Assembly (NCBI GenBank): GCA_945898025.1
Contig: CAMDGT010000048.1
Location: forward strand, 1-7,985
Direction: 5' to 3'
Source of the DNA: Rickettsia typhi
Lineage (GTDB): Bacteria; Pseudomonadota; Alphaproteobacteria; Rickettsiales; UBA1997
DNA: 7,985 nt
In this document: piece after piece, positions 1 through 6,846 of the stretch
Numbering within the stretch: the first letter of the stretch is position 1
How the letters are laid out: each line of letters begins with the position of its first letter
Notes under the pieces: model-generated
The model's database searches: none
The model's input: only the letters and a program-made list of their open reading frames with translations
Told to the model about the DNA's origin: nothing
Made by a program: the position numbers and the translations under genes

Positions 1-33
1 ATGCCAATAATGGTGATGCCAATAATGGTGATG
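1..33. repeat. 15-bp direct tandem repeat inside uvrC
   Basis: The unit ATGCCAATAATGGTG occurs twice back to back (1-15 and 16-30), followed by the first three bases of a third copy. In the uvrC frame it reads ANNGD ANNGD, immediately before the conserved GDDLAIL segment. Its length is a multiple of three, so copy-number change would keep the frame. The left edge cuts the array, so the total copy number is unknown. Confidence 0.9.
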
Positions 34-557
34 ATTTAGCGATTCTTGAGCAAATATTAACTCGTCGTTTTACTAATTATATTCAAGAAAAATTACCAGA
101 TTTTATTATTATTGATGGCGGTTTAACCCATCTAAATGTTGCTTTTAAAGTTTTTAAGGAGCTTGAAATCAATATTCCCTTCATTTGCATGTCAAAAGGT
201 AAAGATAGAAATTCTGGTTTAGAAGATTTTCATTTTTATGAATTTGATGAAGAGAAGCAAGAAAAAACCCACCGCCAAATTACCTTGCCAAAGAATCATT
301 TGTTAAAATATTATTTACAAAGATTGAGAGACGAAGCTCATCGCTTTGCTATCACTACTCATCGCCAAAAAAGAGCGAAAGAGATAACGAAATCAAGCCT
401 TGATGATATTGAAGGCATTGGAGCTTCAAGAAAAAAGAAATTATTGCAATATTTTGGTTCTGTTGAAAAAATCAAAACGGCAAAAATAGCAGATCTAGAA
501 AGGGTTGAAGGTATTAGCAAAAAAATTGCTACCCAAATTCATCAATTTTTTAATTAA
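3..557 (+). CDS. uvrC: UvrABC excinuclease subunit C, C-terminal part (left-truncated)
   Basis: UvrC is the nuclease of nucleotide excision repair: it binds the UvrB-damaged DNA complex and cuts on both sides of the lesion. Only the last 184 residues are present; the frame is open to the left edge, so the start lies outside. The visible part is the RNase H-like endonuclease domain that makes the 5' cut, followed by tandem helix-hairpin-helix DNA-binding motifs. Landmarks counted from position 3 are GDDLAILEQILTRRF, then FIIIDGG with its metal-binding Asp near residue 38, then LQRLRDEAHRFAI with the conserved His at about residue 113, then HRQKRAKE. The C-terminal hairpins are IEGIGASRKKKLL and VEGISKKIA. 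The usual DGGKGQL is DGGLTHL here, a tolerated-looking change. An Asn-rich tandem repeat opens the fragment. The gene converges on pyrD with 32 bp between the stops, and no clear intrinsic terminator is visible. The identification is firm. Confidence 0.96.
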   Translation, partial: ANNGDANNGDDLAILEQILTRRFTNYIQEKLPDFIIIDGGLTHLNVAFKVFKELEINIPFICMSKGKDRNSGLEDFHFYEFDEEKQEKTHRQITLPKNHLLKYYLQRLRDEAHRFAITTHRQKRAKEITKSSLDDIEGIGASRKKKLLQYFGSVEKIKTAKIADLERVEGISKKIATQIHQFFN

Positions 558-589
558 TTCGCTTAAGATATTGAAAATTTGTTTCTAGA

Positions 590-1693
590 TTAATTTTTTT
601 CTTTAGCATCAACACCAATTGCATCTTTGATATTATTCAATCCGTCGGCTATTAATAATTGATTTAATTCTTTTTTTATTTTTTCAACTAAACTAAAACC
701 TTCATAAATAAAGGCAGTATATATTTGCACTAAAGAGGCTCCGCATCTAATTTTTTGATATGCTTGATGGGCATTTGAAACCCCACCAACCCCAATTAGG
801 GGAATTTTACCGTTAGTTAATTGATAAAAATTTCTTAGAATCATCGTTGATTTATCAAATAAAGGGGCTCCGCTAAGACCACCATTTTCAAAATCTTTTA
901 TATTTAGTTTGTAAGGCTTAGTAATATTGAGGCGGGAAGTAGTGGTGTTGCTAATTATTAATCCATCTATATTATTTTCTAAGGCAATTTTAGCAATATC
1001 TTCTTGCTCTGCAAGAGTTAGATCTGGAGCTATTTTGAATAATATTGGTAATTTTTTTTGATATTTTACACTTAGGATTTCCCTTTTTTCGAGAAGAGCA
1101 TCAATTAATTTTTGTAATTCTTCTTTTTTTTGCAAGCTACGAAGGTTTGCAGTATTCGGGGAGGAGATATTAACAGTTAAATAATTGCAGTGGTTAAAAA
1201 ATTTTTCTAGCAGTAGGGTATAATCTGAAATATTATCTTGGCTGTCTTTATTTTTGCCAATATTAATGCCGATGTTTGGCACCTTGTTATTTTTTTTGTA
1301 AAAATTATTAATATTTTTTAAAAACACTTCACTACCTAAATTGTTGAATCCTAGGCGATTAATGATTGCCTTTTCTTGTTCGAGACGGAATATTCGTGGT
1401 TTGTTATTGCCAATTTGCGGTAAAGGAGTTGTGGTTCCGCATTCTATAAAACCAAAACCAAATTTTGATAGCGGAAACAATATTTCTGCATTTTTATCAA
1501 AACCACCAGATAAGCCGACGGGGTTGCTAAATTCGATATCCCATAATTTATTATTAAGGCTTTTATAGTTTTTTTGATATGAAAATTGAGTAGCAAAATG
1601 AGGAAAATATTGTAAATATTTGATTGCCAAATTATGCGCAGTTTCTGGTTCTAATTTAAATATTAATGGTCTTATTAGTTGATATAGATTCAT
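590..1693 (-). CDS. pyrD: Dihydroorotate dehydrogenase (quinone), class 2
   Basis: This enzyme oxidises dihydroorotate to orotate in UMP synthesis, using FMN and passing electrons to membrane quinone. The 367-residue length suits class 2. The N-terminal 40 or so residues (LYQLIRPLIFKLEPETAHNLAI) match the amphipathic helical domain that docks on the inner membrane and is absent from class 1. FMN-barrel landmarks are NPVGLSGGFDKN (57-68), GTTTPLPQIGN (86-96), INRLGFNNLG (111-120), VNISSPNTANLRSLQ (174-188), FKIAPDLT (219-226), ISNTTTSR (247-254), GGLSGAPLF (271-279) and IGVGGVSN (300-307). The catalytic base should be Ser178, the second Ser of NISSPNT, corresponding to Ser175 of E. coli; a Ser there is diagnostic of class 2, since class 1 uses Cys. 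The start was chosen because the membrane helix begins right at this Met. No Shine-Dalgarno sequence is visible. The gene is divergent from purS and convergent with uvrC. Confidence 0.97.
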   Translation of the reverse strand: MNLYQLIRPLIFKLEPETAHNLAIKYLQYFPHFATQFSYQKNYKSLNNKLWDIEFSNPVGLSGGFDKNAEILFPLSKFGFGFIECGTTTPLPQIGNNKPRIFRLEQEKAIINRLGFNNLGSEVFLKNINNFYKKNNKVPNIGINIGKNKDSQDNISDYTLLLEKFFNHCNYLTVNISSPNTANLRSLQKKEELQKLIDALLEKREILSVKYQKKLPILFKIAPDLTLAEQEDIAKIALENNIDGLIISNTTTSRLNITKPYKLNIKDFENGGLSGAPLFDKSTMILRNFYQLTNGKIPLIGVGGVSNAHQAYQKIRCGASLVQIYTAFIYEGFSLVEKIKKELNQLLIADGLNNIKDAIGVDAKEKN

Positions 1694-1749
1694 TAGTAAA
1701 ATTAAATAAATTATTGAACTGTTATTAAATAGCTTAAGATAATTTAAGG

Positions 1750-1767
1750 TAAGTTATAGATAACTTA
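1750..1767. promoter_or_regulatory. 18-bp palindrome, possible operator over the pyrD -10 box
   Basis: The sequence TAAGTTATAGATAACTTA has perfect 8-bp inverted arms around a 2-bp centre. It encloses the predicted pyrD -10 hexamer, and it lies about 75 bp upstream of the predicted purS -35. A dimeric repressor bound here would block pyrD directly. I do not recognise the motif as the site of a named regulator, and the arms are almost entirely A/T, so chance is possible. Confidence 0.35.
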
Positions 1768-1781
1768 AACAAATTTAGCAA
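1753..1781 (-). promoter_or_regulatory. Candidate sigma70-type promoter for pyrD
   Basis: Read on the minus strand, TTGCTA (1776-1781) and TATAAC (1753-1758) are separated by 17 bp. They match the -35 consensus at 4 of 6 positions and the -10 at 5 of 6. Transcription would begin around 1745, giving a leader of about 50 nt before the pyrD ATG. An 18-bp palindrome covers the -10 box. In such AT-rich DNA chance matches are common, so this is a candidate only. Confidence 0.45.
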
Positions 1782-1840
1782 CTATGCAATAAACACTATC
1801 AAACATCTAATTTACTAGCTAAAAAATAAAAATAAAGCTA

Positions 1841-1868
1841 TTGATTTTTATTTGTTAAAAAATATTAT
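1841..1868 (+). promoter_or_regulatory. Candidate sigma70-type promoter for the purS operon
   Basis: TTGATT (1841-1846) and TATTAT (1863-1868) are 16 bp apart, matching the consensus at 4 of 6 and 5 of 6 positions. The predicted start near 1875 falls in the small palindrome GAATATTC (1872-1879) and leaves a leader of about 55 nt before purS. This is the best promoter I see for the five-gene run purS-purQ-apaG-glyQ-fadE. No structured riboswitch, such as a purine aptamer, is apparent in the leader, which is short and nearly all A/T. Confidence 0.45.
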
Positions 1869-1930
1869 CTCGAATATTCAATCAAATAAATAACTAAAAT
1901 TTTAAAACCTACTCAACTTACAAAAAAATA

Positions 1931-2176
1931 ATGAAAGTTAGAATTTATATCACTTTAAAAAAATCAGTGCTTGATACTCAAGGCAAAGCCATCGAAAATG
2001 CTTTAAATAAAAATCTTGGTTTTAGTCAAATTTCACAAGTTAGGCAAGGTAAGTTAGTAGAGCTAGAGCTAACAGAATCCGACAATGAAAAAGCAAAAAA
2101 AATCATCGATGAAATTTGCGATAAATTATTAGTCAATAAAATTATTGAAGATTACACTTTTGAGGCTGTTGAGTAA
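1931..2176 (+). CDS. purS: Phosphoribosylformylglycinamidine (FGAM) synthase subunit PurS
   Basis: PurS is the small structural subunit of the three-part FGAM synthase (PurL-PurQ-PurS), which converts FGAR, glutamine and ATP to FGAM in step four of purine synthesis. It is thought to bridge the amidotransferase and synthetase subunits and help ammonia transfer. At 81 residues it is full length for the family. Recognisable elements are the first beta strand MKVRIYITLKK, the VLDTQGKAIENAL helix (18-30), VRQGKLVELEL (37-47) and the C-terminal CDKLLVNKIIEDYTFEAVE. The start is the only Met in front of the first strand. It is preceded by an A-rich stretch without a Shine-Dalgarno sequence. The stop overlaps the purQ start by one base (TAATG), implying translational coupling and equal subunit production. 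It is first in the + strand run after the divergent gap. Confidence 0.96.
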   Translation: MKVRIYITLKKSVLDTQGKAIENALNKNLGFSQISQVRQGKLVELELTESDNEKAKKIIDEICDKLLVNKIIEDYTFEAVE

Positions 2177-2856
2177 TGAAAGTTGCTGTAATTAGTTTTC
2201 CTGCTTCAAATTGCGATCGCGATGCCTTAGTGGCGGTTAAAAAATTTACTAATAAAGTAGAAAAAATATGGTATAAAGAGTCTAATTTAGCAAATGATCT
2301 CGATTTAATAATTATTCCGGGTGGCTTTTCTTTTGGTGACTATCTTAGAAGTGGTGCCATGGCTTCAATATCACCAATTATGCAGGAAGTCAAAAGGCTT
2401 GCGGAAAGAGGTGTAAAAATTATGGGAATTTGTAACGGCTTTCAAATATTAACCGAAACTGGCTTATTACCGGGGGTTTTATTAAGAAATAAAAGCGGTA
2501 AATTCATTAATAAAAATGCTTTGTTAAGGGTTGAAAATACTGAAACTGCTTTTACTAAAAACTACAAAAAAAATCAATTAATTAAAATTCCAATTGCCCA
2601 TATGGATGGCAATTATTTTGCCGATGTTGAAACAATTAAAAAGCTTGAAGATAAAAATTCCGTTGCTTGGCGATATGTTGATGAATATAATAATATTAGC
2701 GATGCTTCAAATCCTAATGGTTCGATGTTAAATATAGCGGGTGTTTTTAACAGTAAAAAAAACATACTTGGCTCTATGCCTCATCCAGAAAGAGCGGTTG
2801 ATGAAAACACTGGTTCGAGCGATGGCATTATGCTATTTGAGAGTTTATTTTCTTAA
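2176..2856 (+). CDS. purQ: FGAM synthase subunit PurQ (glutamine amidotransferase)
   Basis: PurQ hydrolyses glutamine to supply ammonia to PurL in FGAM synthesis. It is a class I (triad) glutamine amidotransferase of 226 residues, the normal size for stand-alone PurQ. Visible landmarks are the N-terminal strand MKVAVISFPASNCDRDA, the oxyanion region IIPGGFSFGDYLRSGA (47-61), the nucleophile elbow GICNGFQILTETGLLPG with Cys86, PIAHMDGNYF (139-148) and the triad His203 and Glu205 in MPHPERA. All catalytic residues are intact. The start is fixed by the 1-bp overlap with the purS stop. The catalytic partner purL is not in the window and must lie elsewhere. apaG follows after 4 bp. An in-frame ATG for apaG at 2741 lies inside purQ but is not its real start. 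Confidence 0.97.
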   Translation: MKVAVISFPASNCDRDALVAVKKFTNKVEKIWYKESNLANDLDLIIIPGGFSFGDYLRSGAMASISPIMQEVKRLAERGVKIMGICNGFQILTETGLLPGVLLRNKSGKFINKNALLRVENTETAFTKNYKKNQLIKIPIAHMDGNYFADVETIKKLEDKNSVAWRYVDEYNNISDASNPNGSMLNIAGVFNSKKNILGSMPHPERAVDENTGSSDGIMLFESLFS

Positions 2857-2860
2857 AGAA

Positions 2861-3367
2861 ATGACAATAAAAAATAAAAAAAAATCATCAGATATCATTA
2901 GAATTAATCAAGATAATGATGAAGATCTTTCAATTAGGCTTACCGCTCTTAATGGCGAAAAGGAAAACCTTTATTCTTATCTTCTTTCAACTAGTCAGAT
3001 TGATGTGTTGGTAAAGGTTGAATTTATTGAGCATAATCAAAAAACTTTTGATAATATCTCTTTTTGGGCATATCATGTAATCATTAAAAATAATAGTGAT
3101 GAAGCCCTTACTTTAAGGCACAGACACTGGAAGATTATCGATTCTAGTGGTAATCTACAAGAAGTTGATGGCGAAGGAGTAGTAGGAAAGCAACCAAGAA
3201 TTGAACCCTCAACTTCTTTTCGCTATAGTAGTGGAGTGCATTTATTCACAAATTCAGGAATTATGAGTGGTAATTATTTAATGCAAAAAGATAACGGTAA
3301 GTTAATAGAGATTGCCATTCCAACATTTTCTTTGGATGATCCTAATCATTCTAAAATAATCAATTAG
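2861..3367 (+). CDS. apaG: ApaG (DUF525) family protein with N-terminal extension
   Basis: ApaG proteins are small fibronectin-III-like beta-sandwich proteins of unclear function. In enterobacteria the gene lies beside apaH and ksgA, and the fold recurs in F-box proteins as a probable interaction module. The hallmark EVDGEGVVGKQPRIEPSTSF (101-120), with its GxGVVGxQP core, is present. Others are FWAYHVIIKNNS (68-79), LRHRHWKIID (85-94), RYSSGVHL (121-128), GIMSGNYLM (133-141) and the C-terminal IPTFSLDDP. The LRHRHW and FSLDDP forms resemble alphaproteobacterial members. The domain starts only around residue 46, while E. coli ApaG is about 125 residues in all; the extra 45 residues are charged and show no motif I know. 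I chose ATG 2861, 4 bp after the purQ stop and behind a weak AAAGAA, because the longer frame from 2741 would run through purQ. No other Met precedes the domain. Confidence 0.88.
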   Translation: MTIKNKKKSSDIIRINQDNDEDLSIRLTALNGEKENLYSYLLSTSQIDVLVKVEFIEHNQKTFDNISFWAYHVIIKNNSDEALTLRHRHWKIIDSSGNLQEVDGEGVVGKQPRIEPSTSFRYSSGVHLFTNSGIMSGNYLMQKDNGKLIEIAIPTFSLDDPNHSKIIN

Positions 3368-3376
3368 TTTTTCAAA

Positions 3377-4234
3377 ATGATATCATTTCAGGAAATTATT
3401 TTTCGCCTACAAAAATTTTGGTCCGAGCAAGGTTGTGCTATAATTCAGCCAATTGATATTGAGGTTGGAGCGGGAACCCTGCACCCTGCAACCATTCTAA
3501 AAGCCCTTGGCAACAAGCCTTGGAAGGTTGCTTATCCGCAAGCTTGTCGTCGACCAACAGATGCTCGTTATGGCAAAAACCCTAATCGTCTTAGTCACTA
3601 TTATCAATTTCAAACTTTACTCAAGCCAGCTCCTAGCGATATTAAGCAACTATATCTACAAAGCCTTGAGATTATTGGTCTTGATATTAATAATAACGAT
3701 GTCCGTTTTGTTGAAGATGACTGGGAGAATCCTTCAGTTGGAGCATCTGGTCTTGGTTGGGAGGTTTGGTTTAATGGTATGGAAATTTCTCAATTTACTT
3801 ATATGCAGCAAGTTGGTGGAATTGAATGCGAATTAATATCGGGAGAAATAACCTACGGTTTAGAGAGAATAGCTATGTATATACAGCAAGTTGATAATAT
3901 TTTCGACATTGTTTGGAGTGATGATAAGAATTTTCCAATTACCTATCGAGATTTATTTTATCAAAGTGAAGTTGAGAATTCTAGTTTCATTTTGGAGCAT
4001 GCTAACATTTTTCAATTGCTAAAACAGTTTGAATTTGCTCAAAATGAATCATTAAATTTAATCGAAAAAAATCTTGTTATTCCTGCATTTGAGCAAGCAT
4101 TAAAGGCTAGCCATTTGCTTAACTTACTTGATGCGAGAGGTGCAATGTCTGCAATTGAAAGAGCGGGCTATATATCAAAAGTTCGAAGTCTTGTAAAAAC
4201 AATTTGCGAGCTTAATTTAAAGCATAATAATTAA
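3377..4234 (+). CDS. glyQ: Glycyl-tRNA synthetase alpha subunit
   Basis: GlyQ carries the class II catalytic core of the bacterial (alpha-beta)2 glycyl-tRNA synthetase, which charges tRNA-Gly. It is 285 residues, slightly shorter than E. coli GlyQ (303). Family signatures are FQEIIFRLQKFWSEQGC (4-20), EVGAGTLHPAT (29-39), CRRPTDARYGKNPNRLSHYY (57-76), RFVEDDWENP (110-119), GLGWEVWFNGMEISQFTY (125-142), QQVGGIECE (144-152) and motif 3 GEITYGLERIAMYI (156-169). Small departures from the common form are PTDARYGKN for PTDGRYGEN and GASGLGWEVW for GAWGLGWEVW. The start at 3377 is 9 bp after the apaG stop and aligns with the usual N-terminus; no Shine-Dalgarno sequence is present. GlyQ needs the beta subunit GlyS for tRNA recognition, and glyS normally follows at once. 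Here fadE follows instead and glyS is not in the window. Confidence 0.97.
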   Translation: MISFQEIIFRLQKFWSEQGCAIIQPIDIEVGAGTLHPATILKALGNKPWKVAYPQACRRPTDARYGKNPNRLSHYYQFQTLLKPAPSDIKQLYLQSLEIIGLDINNNDVRFVEDDWENPSVGASGLGWEVWFNGMEISQFTYMQQVGGIECELISGEITYGLERIAMYIQQVDNIFDIVWSDDKNFPITYRDLFYQSEVENSSFILEHANIFQLLKQFEFAQNESLNLIEKNLVIPAFEQALKASHLLNLLDARGAMSAIERAGYISKVRSLVKTICELNLKHNN

Positions 4235-4257
4235 AAATAACAACTAACTATAATCTT

Positions 4258-6696
4258 ATGAATTACTTAGCAGACCTGCTCTCTTATGTTCCTTGCCTTG
4301 GTTTAATTTGCATTTTTACTGCAATATTTCTTTTGTACCGCAATTTCTCTTTGCCTTATTACCTTGTTCTACTGGCTTTATATCTGGTTAAGTTTAATTT
4401 AAGCATCGTCTTCTGGGTTTTATATTTAACTGCATCTTTATTTTTTATTATTCCCCGTATAAGAACTGCTGTTATTACTAGCCGTGTTGTAGGGTTAATT
4501 AAAAAATTGGGCTTATTGCCAAAAATTTCTGAAACAGAAAAAATCGCTTTAACCTCAGGAACAGTATGGGTCGATGGCGAATTATTCTCTGGAAATCCAA
4601 ATTTTAAAACTATTTTTAATCAACAATATCCAACTTTAAACAAAGAAGAGCAAAGTTTTCTTGATAATGAGGTTGAGGAAGTTTGTAAAATGTGCAGTGA
4701 TTACGAGATTCAGCAGTTGAAAGATCTACCGCCAAAAGTATGGCAATATCTAAAAGACAATAAATTTTTTGGCATGATTATTCCAAAAGAGTTTGGGGGT
4801 CTTGGTTTTACAGCATTTGGACATAGTTCGGTAATTCAAAAATTATCTTCTCGTTCTGCTCCTCTAGCAATTACTACAATGGTGCCAAATTCTTTAGGGC
4901 CAGCTGAATTACTTATAGAATATGGCACAGAAGAGCAAAAAAATTATTATCTTCCTAGGCTTGCTGATGGTAGGGAGCTTCCTTGCTTCGCGCTAACTGA
5001 AACAATGGCAGGTAGCGATGCAACCTCTATTTCTTCAAATGGGGTTTTATTTCGCGATAATGATGGCGAGATAAAAATTCGTCTCAATTGGAGCAAGAGA
5101 TACATAACCCTTGGTGCATATGCTACAATTATAGGTTTGGCATTTCAACTCAGAGATCCAGAAAAACTAATTGGAGAAAATCTTGATCTCGGTATTACTT
5201 GTGCTCTTATACCTAATAATTTAGAAGGTGTTAAGCAAGGTAGAAGGCATGACCCACTTGCTACACCGTTTGTAAATTCTCCAATTGACGGAGAAAATGT
5301 AATTATCGATTTATCAAGAGTAATTGGTGGTAAAAATAATCTTGGCAAAGGCTGGAAAATGATAATGGAATGTTTATCGGTTGGTAGAGGAATATCTTTG
5401 CCATCAACAAGCGCTGGTGCTTCTAAGCTTGTTGCAAGAGTGGTTGCTAATTACAGTATCTTAAGAAAGCAATTCGGCGCATCTATTGGTAAATTTGAAG
5501 GAATAGAAGAAGTTTCTGCAAAAATTATTTCACGAAACTACACCTTAGAAGCTTTAAGATCTTTTACTGCGGGAGCTGTCGATATAGGTGCAAAGCCAGC
5601 AGTGATTAGTGCGATTGCTAAATATCACGCCACTGAATTATTTCGTAAAAACATTAATGATGGTATGGATATTCTAGGTGGAAGGGCGATAATTCGCGGT
5701 TCAAGAAATTTATTGGCAAATGCATATTTATCAACCCCAATCTCAATAACTGTAGAAGGGGCAAATATAATGACTAGAAGCCTGATTCAATTTGGTCAAG
5801 GTGCTATTATGTCTCATCCTTTCGCTTATCGTGAAATTATTGCTCTAGAGCAAAATAATTTAGTTGATTTTGATAAAGTATTTTTTGCTCATATAGGTCA
5901 TTTATTTAGCAATTTATCTCGCTCTATTGTTTTGTCTATTACTAGAGGAAGGTCTCATTGCCCTTTATTCAAAGATAAAATTGGTAAATATGAACAAAAA
6001 ATTGCTTGGTGCTCAGCAACTTTTGCTTTTCTTGTTGATATAGCACTAGCAAAGTTTGGTGGCAATTTAAAAAGAAAAGAAAAGCTAAATGGAAGGTTTG
6101 GCGATGTTCTATCTGCAATGTATCTCGCTGTTGCGGTGCTAAAAAAATATGATCACGATGGTAGAAATATTCAAGAACAAGATGTTGTGGAAATGGCTTT
6201 AAAAGAGTTAATGAGCAATGCTCAAATCGCGATAGAAGGAATCTATGAAAATTTATTTTCTGGGGTTTATAAAAAAATATTGTTTATATTTTCTTTATGG
6301 TCAAGAGTTAATCAATTTACCTGCCCAATTGATGATAATTTAACCCATAAAGTGGCTAAAAAACTAATCGCAGATGATGATTATTTAAGAAATAAAATTA
6401 GTGAAGGAATTTTTGTCAACAAAGACAAAAACGATAATCTAGGTAGGCTTGAAAATTGTTTAGAATTATATCGCAATTCTCAAGATGCTAGAAGTAAAAT
6501 TGAGTTAGCAATAAAAAATCAAGACTTACCAAATCAACAAAGAGAGGGCTTGAAATATTTAGAATTATTAGAATTGGCACTAACTAAAAACATAATTTCT
6601 GTTGCAGAAAAATCACTTCTAGAAGAATATTTTCATGCCAATATTGATGCTATGGAAGTTGATGAATACACAATTGAAGAATATAATAAAAATTAG
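4258..6696 (+). CDS. fadE: Membrane-anchored FadE-type acyl-CoA dehydrogenase
   Basis: FadE catalyses the first step of fatty acid beta-oxidation, FAD-dependent alpha,beta-dehydrogenation of acyl-CoA. The 812 residues match the long FadE family (E. coli 814) rather than the roughly 400-residue soluble acyl-CoA dehydrogenases. Residues 8-27 and 33-65 are strongly hydrophobic and should span or anchor in the inner membrane. The family linker VWVDGELFSGNPNF (103-116) follows. The dehydrogenase core runs from about 125 to 525, with EEQSFLDNEVEEVC (130-143), CFALTETMAGSDA (243-255), RKQFGASIGKFEGIEE (403-418) and DILGGRAIIRG (471-481). The likely catalytic base is Glu500 in ITVEGANIMTRSLIQFGQGA. 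The C-terminal FadE-specific domain (DUF1974) begins near 538 (FDKVFFAHIGH) and includes GGNLKRKEKLNGRFGDVLS (601-619) and YDHDGRN. The family match runs end to end with no frameshift. Its place 23 bp after glyQ, where glyS is expected, is unusual; co-transcription is likely. Confidence 0.93.
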   Translation: MNYLADLLSYVPCLGLICIFTAIFLLYRNFSLPYYLVLLALYLVKFNLSIVFWVLYLTASLFFIIPRIRTAVITSRVVGLIKKLGLLPKISETEKIALTSGTVWVDGELFSGNPNFKTIFNQQYPTLNKEEQSFLDNEVEEVCKMCSDYEIQQLKDLPPKVWQYLKDNKFFGMIIPKEFGGLGFTAFGHSSVIQKLSSRSAPLAITTMVPNSLGPAELLIEYGTEEQKNYYLPRLADGRELPCFALTETMAGSDATSISSNGVLFRDNDGEIKIRLNWSKRYITLGAYATIIGLAFQLRDPEKLIGENLDLGITCALIPNNLEGVKQGRRHDPLATPFVNSPIDGENVIIDLSRVIGGKNNLGKGWKMIMECLSVGRGISLPSTSAGASKLVARVVANYSILRKQFGASIGKFEGIEEVSAKIISRNYTLEALRSFTAGAVDIGAKPAVISAIAKYHATELFRKNINDGMDILGGRAIIRGSRNLLANAYLSTPISITVEGANIMTRSLIQFGQGAIMSHPFAYREIIALEQNNLVDFDKVFFAHIGHLFSNLSRSIVLSITRGRSHCPLFKDKIGKYEQKIAWCSATFAFLVDIALAKFGGNLKRKEKLNGRFGDVLSAMYLAVAVLKKYDHDGRNIQEQDVVEMALKELMSNAQIAIEGIYENLFSGVYKKILFIFSLWSRVNQFTCPIDDNLTHKVAKKLIADDDYLRNKISEGIFVNKDKNDNLGRLENCLELYRNSQDARSKIELAIKNQDLPNQQREGLKYLELLELALTKNIISVAEKSLLEEYFHANIDAMEVDEYTIEEYNKN

Positions 6697-6719
6697 ATTT
6701 AAAAAGTAATAAATTATAT

Positions 6720-6749
6720 TTGACAAATAAAAATTTATTTTAATAGTAT
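6720..6749 (+). promoter_or_regulatory. Candidate upstream promoter in the fadE-rho gap
   Basis: A perfect -35 hexamer TTGACA (6720-6725) is followed after 18 bp by TAGTAT (6744-6749), a 4 of 6 match to the -10. Transcription from here would start near 6756 and give rho a leader of about 210 nt that includes the hairpin at 6847-6870. Long rho leaders that take part in autoregulation are known in E. coli, but no homology to that leader is visible. The AT-only inverted repeat AAATAAA/TTTATTT (6725-6740) lies in the spacer. Confidence 0.35.
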
Positions 6750-6846
6750 TAAACCCATTATTATATTATATCTTATTGTTGATGTATTAATTTTTGCATT
6801 ATTTTCTTTTCTGTTTTTCTATCAGTTAATCGTTTTTGAATATATT

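Noticed and set aside
558..600. Intrinsic terminator between uvrC and pyrD (AAAATT/AATTTT stem followed by a T-run)
   Set aside because: The stem is A/T only with a 12-nt loop, and the T-run lies inside the pyrD coding end; too weak to call.
1341..1568. Open frame of 75 codons on the + strand inside pyrD
   Set aside because: It is antisense to the strongly conserved FMN-barrel part of pyrD and resembles no known family; a shadow frame.
561..1741. The 10-mer GCTTAAGATA flanking pyrD on both sides (561-570 and 1732-1741) as possible element ends
   Set aside because: Ten bases in AT-rich DNA recur easily, there are no longer matching flanks or target duplications, and pyrD shows no sign of mobility.
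2741..2860. Upstream in-frame ATG that would extend ApaG by 40 residues
   Set aside because: It would lie wholly inside the 3' end of purQ, in a frame dictated by purQ coding. The ATG at 2861, right after the purQ stop, fits operon spacing.
3507..3836. Open frame of 109 codons inside glyQ
   Set aside because: It overlaps conserved glyQ motifs in another frame and has no start signal of its own.
4249..4254. Perfect TATAAT just before the fadE start as an internal promoter
   Set aside because: It ends 3 bp before the ATG, so transcription would start at or after the start codon, and no -35 is found at suitable spacing.
5145..5348. Minus-strand frame of 67 codons inside fadE
   Set aside because: Antisense shadow of the dehydrogenase core with no recognisable domain.
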